Positions 21,115 through 22,744 of a stretch of 22,744 nt of DNA are shown here, piece after piece (the stretch's first letter is position 1; each line of letters starts with the position of its first letter). The notes beneath the pieces are model-generated. The model did no database searches. It worked only from the letters and a program-made list of their open reading frames with translations, and had not been told where the DNA came from. The translations under genes were made by a program, and so were the position numbers. This DNA is from a virus, in IMG/VR virus record IMGVR_UViG_3300008470_000363, positions 1 to 22,744 of that record. The stretch is one strand, 5' to 3'.

Positions 21115-22744
21115 TTACCTTGCTGCTATAACGCAGTCACAACCCCCATGTAATGGTGGATATTTTGTTGCCCTTACTGTCATATTTCCAACTTCACCGC
21201 CATCAATTGTTGTCCCGCTTGGCAAAAATGGAGATCCGTATCGCTTTACCGTTTTGCCGTTCATTTGATTACAAAAAACACAAGATTTCCCAAGAGTTCG
21301 CCATGTTGGTGAAAGACCAACGCCAGCAATAACAAACGAGGCCACCATATTTGATACCCCGTTACTTTCTGAAGCTTCTACTTTATCGGCTCGTTTTTCG
21401 TGCCATTCGTCGGCTCTTGTGTCAATTGCGTCAATGCCTTTTTCCAACTCTTTGAACATTTGGCCCCTCGAACTACTTATGTATTGACCTTTAAACCCTT
21501 CGATATAATTATCAATCTCTGTTCTAAGCTCATCCGTCACTCCAATATCCGCCCCGACTTCTCCGGCTACGGCTTCTTGAATTAACTCCGCATAAGTCCT
21601 TAGCAACGGGGCTAAGTCCCTGTCAATATATTTTCCGAAATCCTCAGAGTAAAAATTATCTAACCATTTACCCATATCTGAAGCCGATCTTTCACCGGAT
21701 TGCTTTTTAGACTCTCTTTTTATTTTTAGTGTTTCTAGGCTGACAAGTTTTTGCGCTGCGCTCCTAATTAAAGGGGAAAATCTTTTTTGTATTCTTTTCC
21801 TTGCCGCTATTGTTGTATTTACATCTCTATGCTCAATACTTCTATTATTATTTTGGTTTACTGGTTCAGGTTCCGGCTCGTTTTCGATTTGGTTTAAATT
21901 TTCAAGAGAAGTCATATTCAACTGTATATAGGTCTGATCGGCCCACTCCTTTTCTATTGGGTTTCGTTCCTCAAGCTCTCTTATTTCGTTCGGCGACATG
22001 GCGCCACAGTTAAATTGGCCCTTGTAATATTCTGTTCTTGCTGCCGAATCACCACGGAGCAACCCTTCAACGTTATGTCTGATAATGTATTCAACTTGTT
22101 CTTTCGGTGTCAATAACCACGCCTCGAAAGATTGTTCGAGTCTCACAAGCCACACACGAATTGAATATTTTACAAGCTCTAAAGACTGCTGTTCAATATT
22201 TGAGTAAGTGGACCTAGAAAGATCTTTCAAAACATGCGGTGGTAAATTAAACCACCTGGCCACATCTGAAATTGAAAATTGACGACCTTCTACAAGCTGG
22301 CTTTTATCAGGCTCGGTCCCAACTTTCTGGACCTTCATTCCCTCTTCTGCAACAAATGCTTTGTGACTCTTTCCAAGTCCAGACATTGCAGATGATAAAG
22401 ATGCTGTTAGGTTTTTGTGTGCAACTTCTCCTAATGCCCCTGGATGTTCAAAAATAACACCCATATTAGAGCCGTTTGAGAAAAACAAATTAGCATAAGT
22501 TCTCATTGCCAGCATTAACCCGAGAGAATCTTTTGAATAATCTATCAGAGCATTTCCAAAAAGACCGTTTAAGCCCAATGCCGGAATATGCAATATTTGA
22601 TTCCTACTATATGGCTTTTCTTGACCACCAGGCATGGTGATAAAATATTTTAGAGTTTTCCCGACTCTTTCAACTCTCATATTATCAGGATGAACAGGCC
22701 ACAATGCGACTATTCGATTTAAGTTGTTCCTGATTTGAATTGAA
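21115..22744 (-). CDS. portal protein fused to a MuF-like domain (N-terminus outside window)
   Basis: The frame is open to the window edge, so the N-terminus (probably about 100 or more residues) is missing; TTG/ATG codons near 22704 are internal. The visible part begins NRIVALWPVHPDNMRVERVG and continues with PYSRNQILHIPALGLNGLFG, SISDVARWFNLPPHVLKDL and STYSNIEQQSLELVKYSIRVWL, which is the HK97-type portal pattern. After a linker rich in E, P and N there is a helical region and then, in the last 70 residues, WRTLGKSCVFCNQMNGKTV ... YPPLHGGCDCVIAAR. This is the C-terminal signature of phage Mu gpF / SPP1 gp7 minor head proteins (CxxC...GK...PPLHxxCxC). The portal forms the DNA entry vertex; MuF proteins associate with it inside the head. 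Here they appear as one chain. Confidence 0.88.
   Translation of the reverse strand, partial: SIQIRNNLNRIVALWPVHPDNMRVERVGKTLKYFITMPGGQEKPYSRNQILHIPALGLNGLFGNALIDYSKDSLGLMLAMRTYANLFFSNGSNMGVIFEHPGALGEVAHKNLTASLSSAMSGLGKSHKAFVAEEGMKVQKVGTEPDKSQLVEGRQFSISDVARWFNLPPHVLKDLSRSTYSNIEQQSLELVKYSIRVWLVRLEQSFEAWLLTPKEQVEYIIRHNVEGLLRGDSAARTEYYKGQFNCGAMSPNEIRELEERNPIEKEWADQTYIQLNMTSLENLNQIENEPEPEPVNQNNNRSIEHRDVNTTIAARKRIQKRFSPLIRSAAQKLVSLETLKIKRESKKQSGERSASDMGKWLDNFYSEDFGKYIDRDLAPLLRTYAELIQEAVAGEVGADIGVTDELRTEIDNYIEGFKGQYISSSRGQMFKELEKGIDAIDTRADEWHEKRADKVEASESNGVSNMVASFVIAGVGLSPTWRTLGKSCVFCNQMNGKTVKRYGSPFLPSGTTIDGGEVGNMTVRATKYPPLHGGCDCVIAAR

Overview
The window is a piece of a tailed double-stranded DNA phage or prophage with a long non-contractile tail (siphovirus type, HK97-like head). 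It carries the virion structural block on the minus strand. Evidence for this is the recognisable gene order, start-stop overlaps (ATGA, TAATG, TGATG) at most junctions, an HK97-type portal, protease and capsid set, a tail assembly chaperone with a -1 slippery site, and a 1066-residue tape measure. The DNA is AT-rich with many homopolymer runs. Starts are preceded by AGGAG/GAGGT-type Shine-Dalgarno sites and include several TTG codons. Classical Sec signal peptides appear in three tail-end genes. The host cannot be named from the sequence; a low-GC bacterium using normal Shine-Dalgarno initiation is all that can be said. No integrase, repressor, lysis, replication or tRNA gene is present, so lifestyle is undetermined.

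Layout in the direction of minus-strand transcription, from high to low coordinates: portal fused to a MuF-like domain (cut by the window edge); a strong intrinsic terminator; prohead protease; major capsid protein; a 71-residue protein; two tandem paralogues that are probably head decoration proteins; a 93-residue protein; head-tail connector (gp6-like); head closure protein; HK97 gp10-like protein; tail terminator; major tail protein; tail assembly chaperone with its frameshifted extension; tape measure; two paralogous tail-tip proteins sharing a 131-residue N-terminal domain but carrying a seven-bladed beta-propeller or leucine-rich repeats; a 66-residue protein; a tail hub-like protein; a 59-residue W/D-rich protein; a 1241-residue beta-helix fibre-like protein; and two smaller exported proteins. 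At the far left, two small plus-strand genes for cysteine-rich (zinc-ribbon-like) proteins run towards the structural block and meet it with a 4-base overlap.

The head and neck genes are ordinary. The unusual biology is at the tail tip. One docking domain is duplicated and capped by two unrelated repeat architectures, suggesting exchangeable binding modules. It is followed by three consecutive genes whose products appear to carry Sec signal peptides, which a cytoplasmically assembled virion would not need. One of these signal peptides is split by an A7 homopolymer frameshift. Regulatory features worth attention are the terminator between portal and protease and a 27-base hairpin element repeated after the capsid gene and after the second decoration gene.
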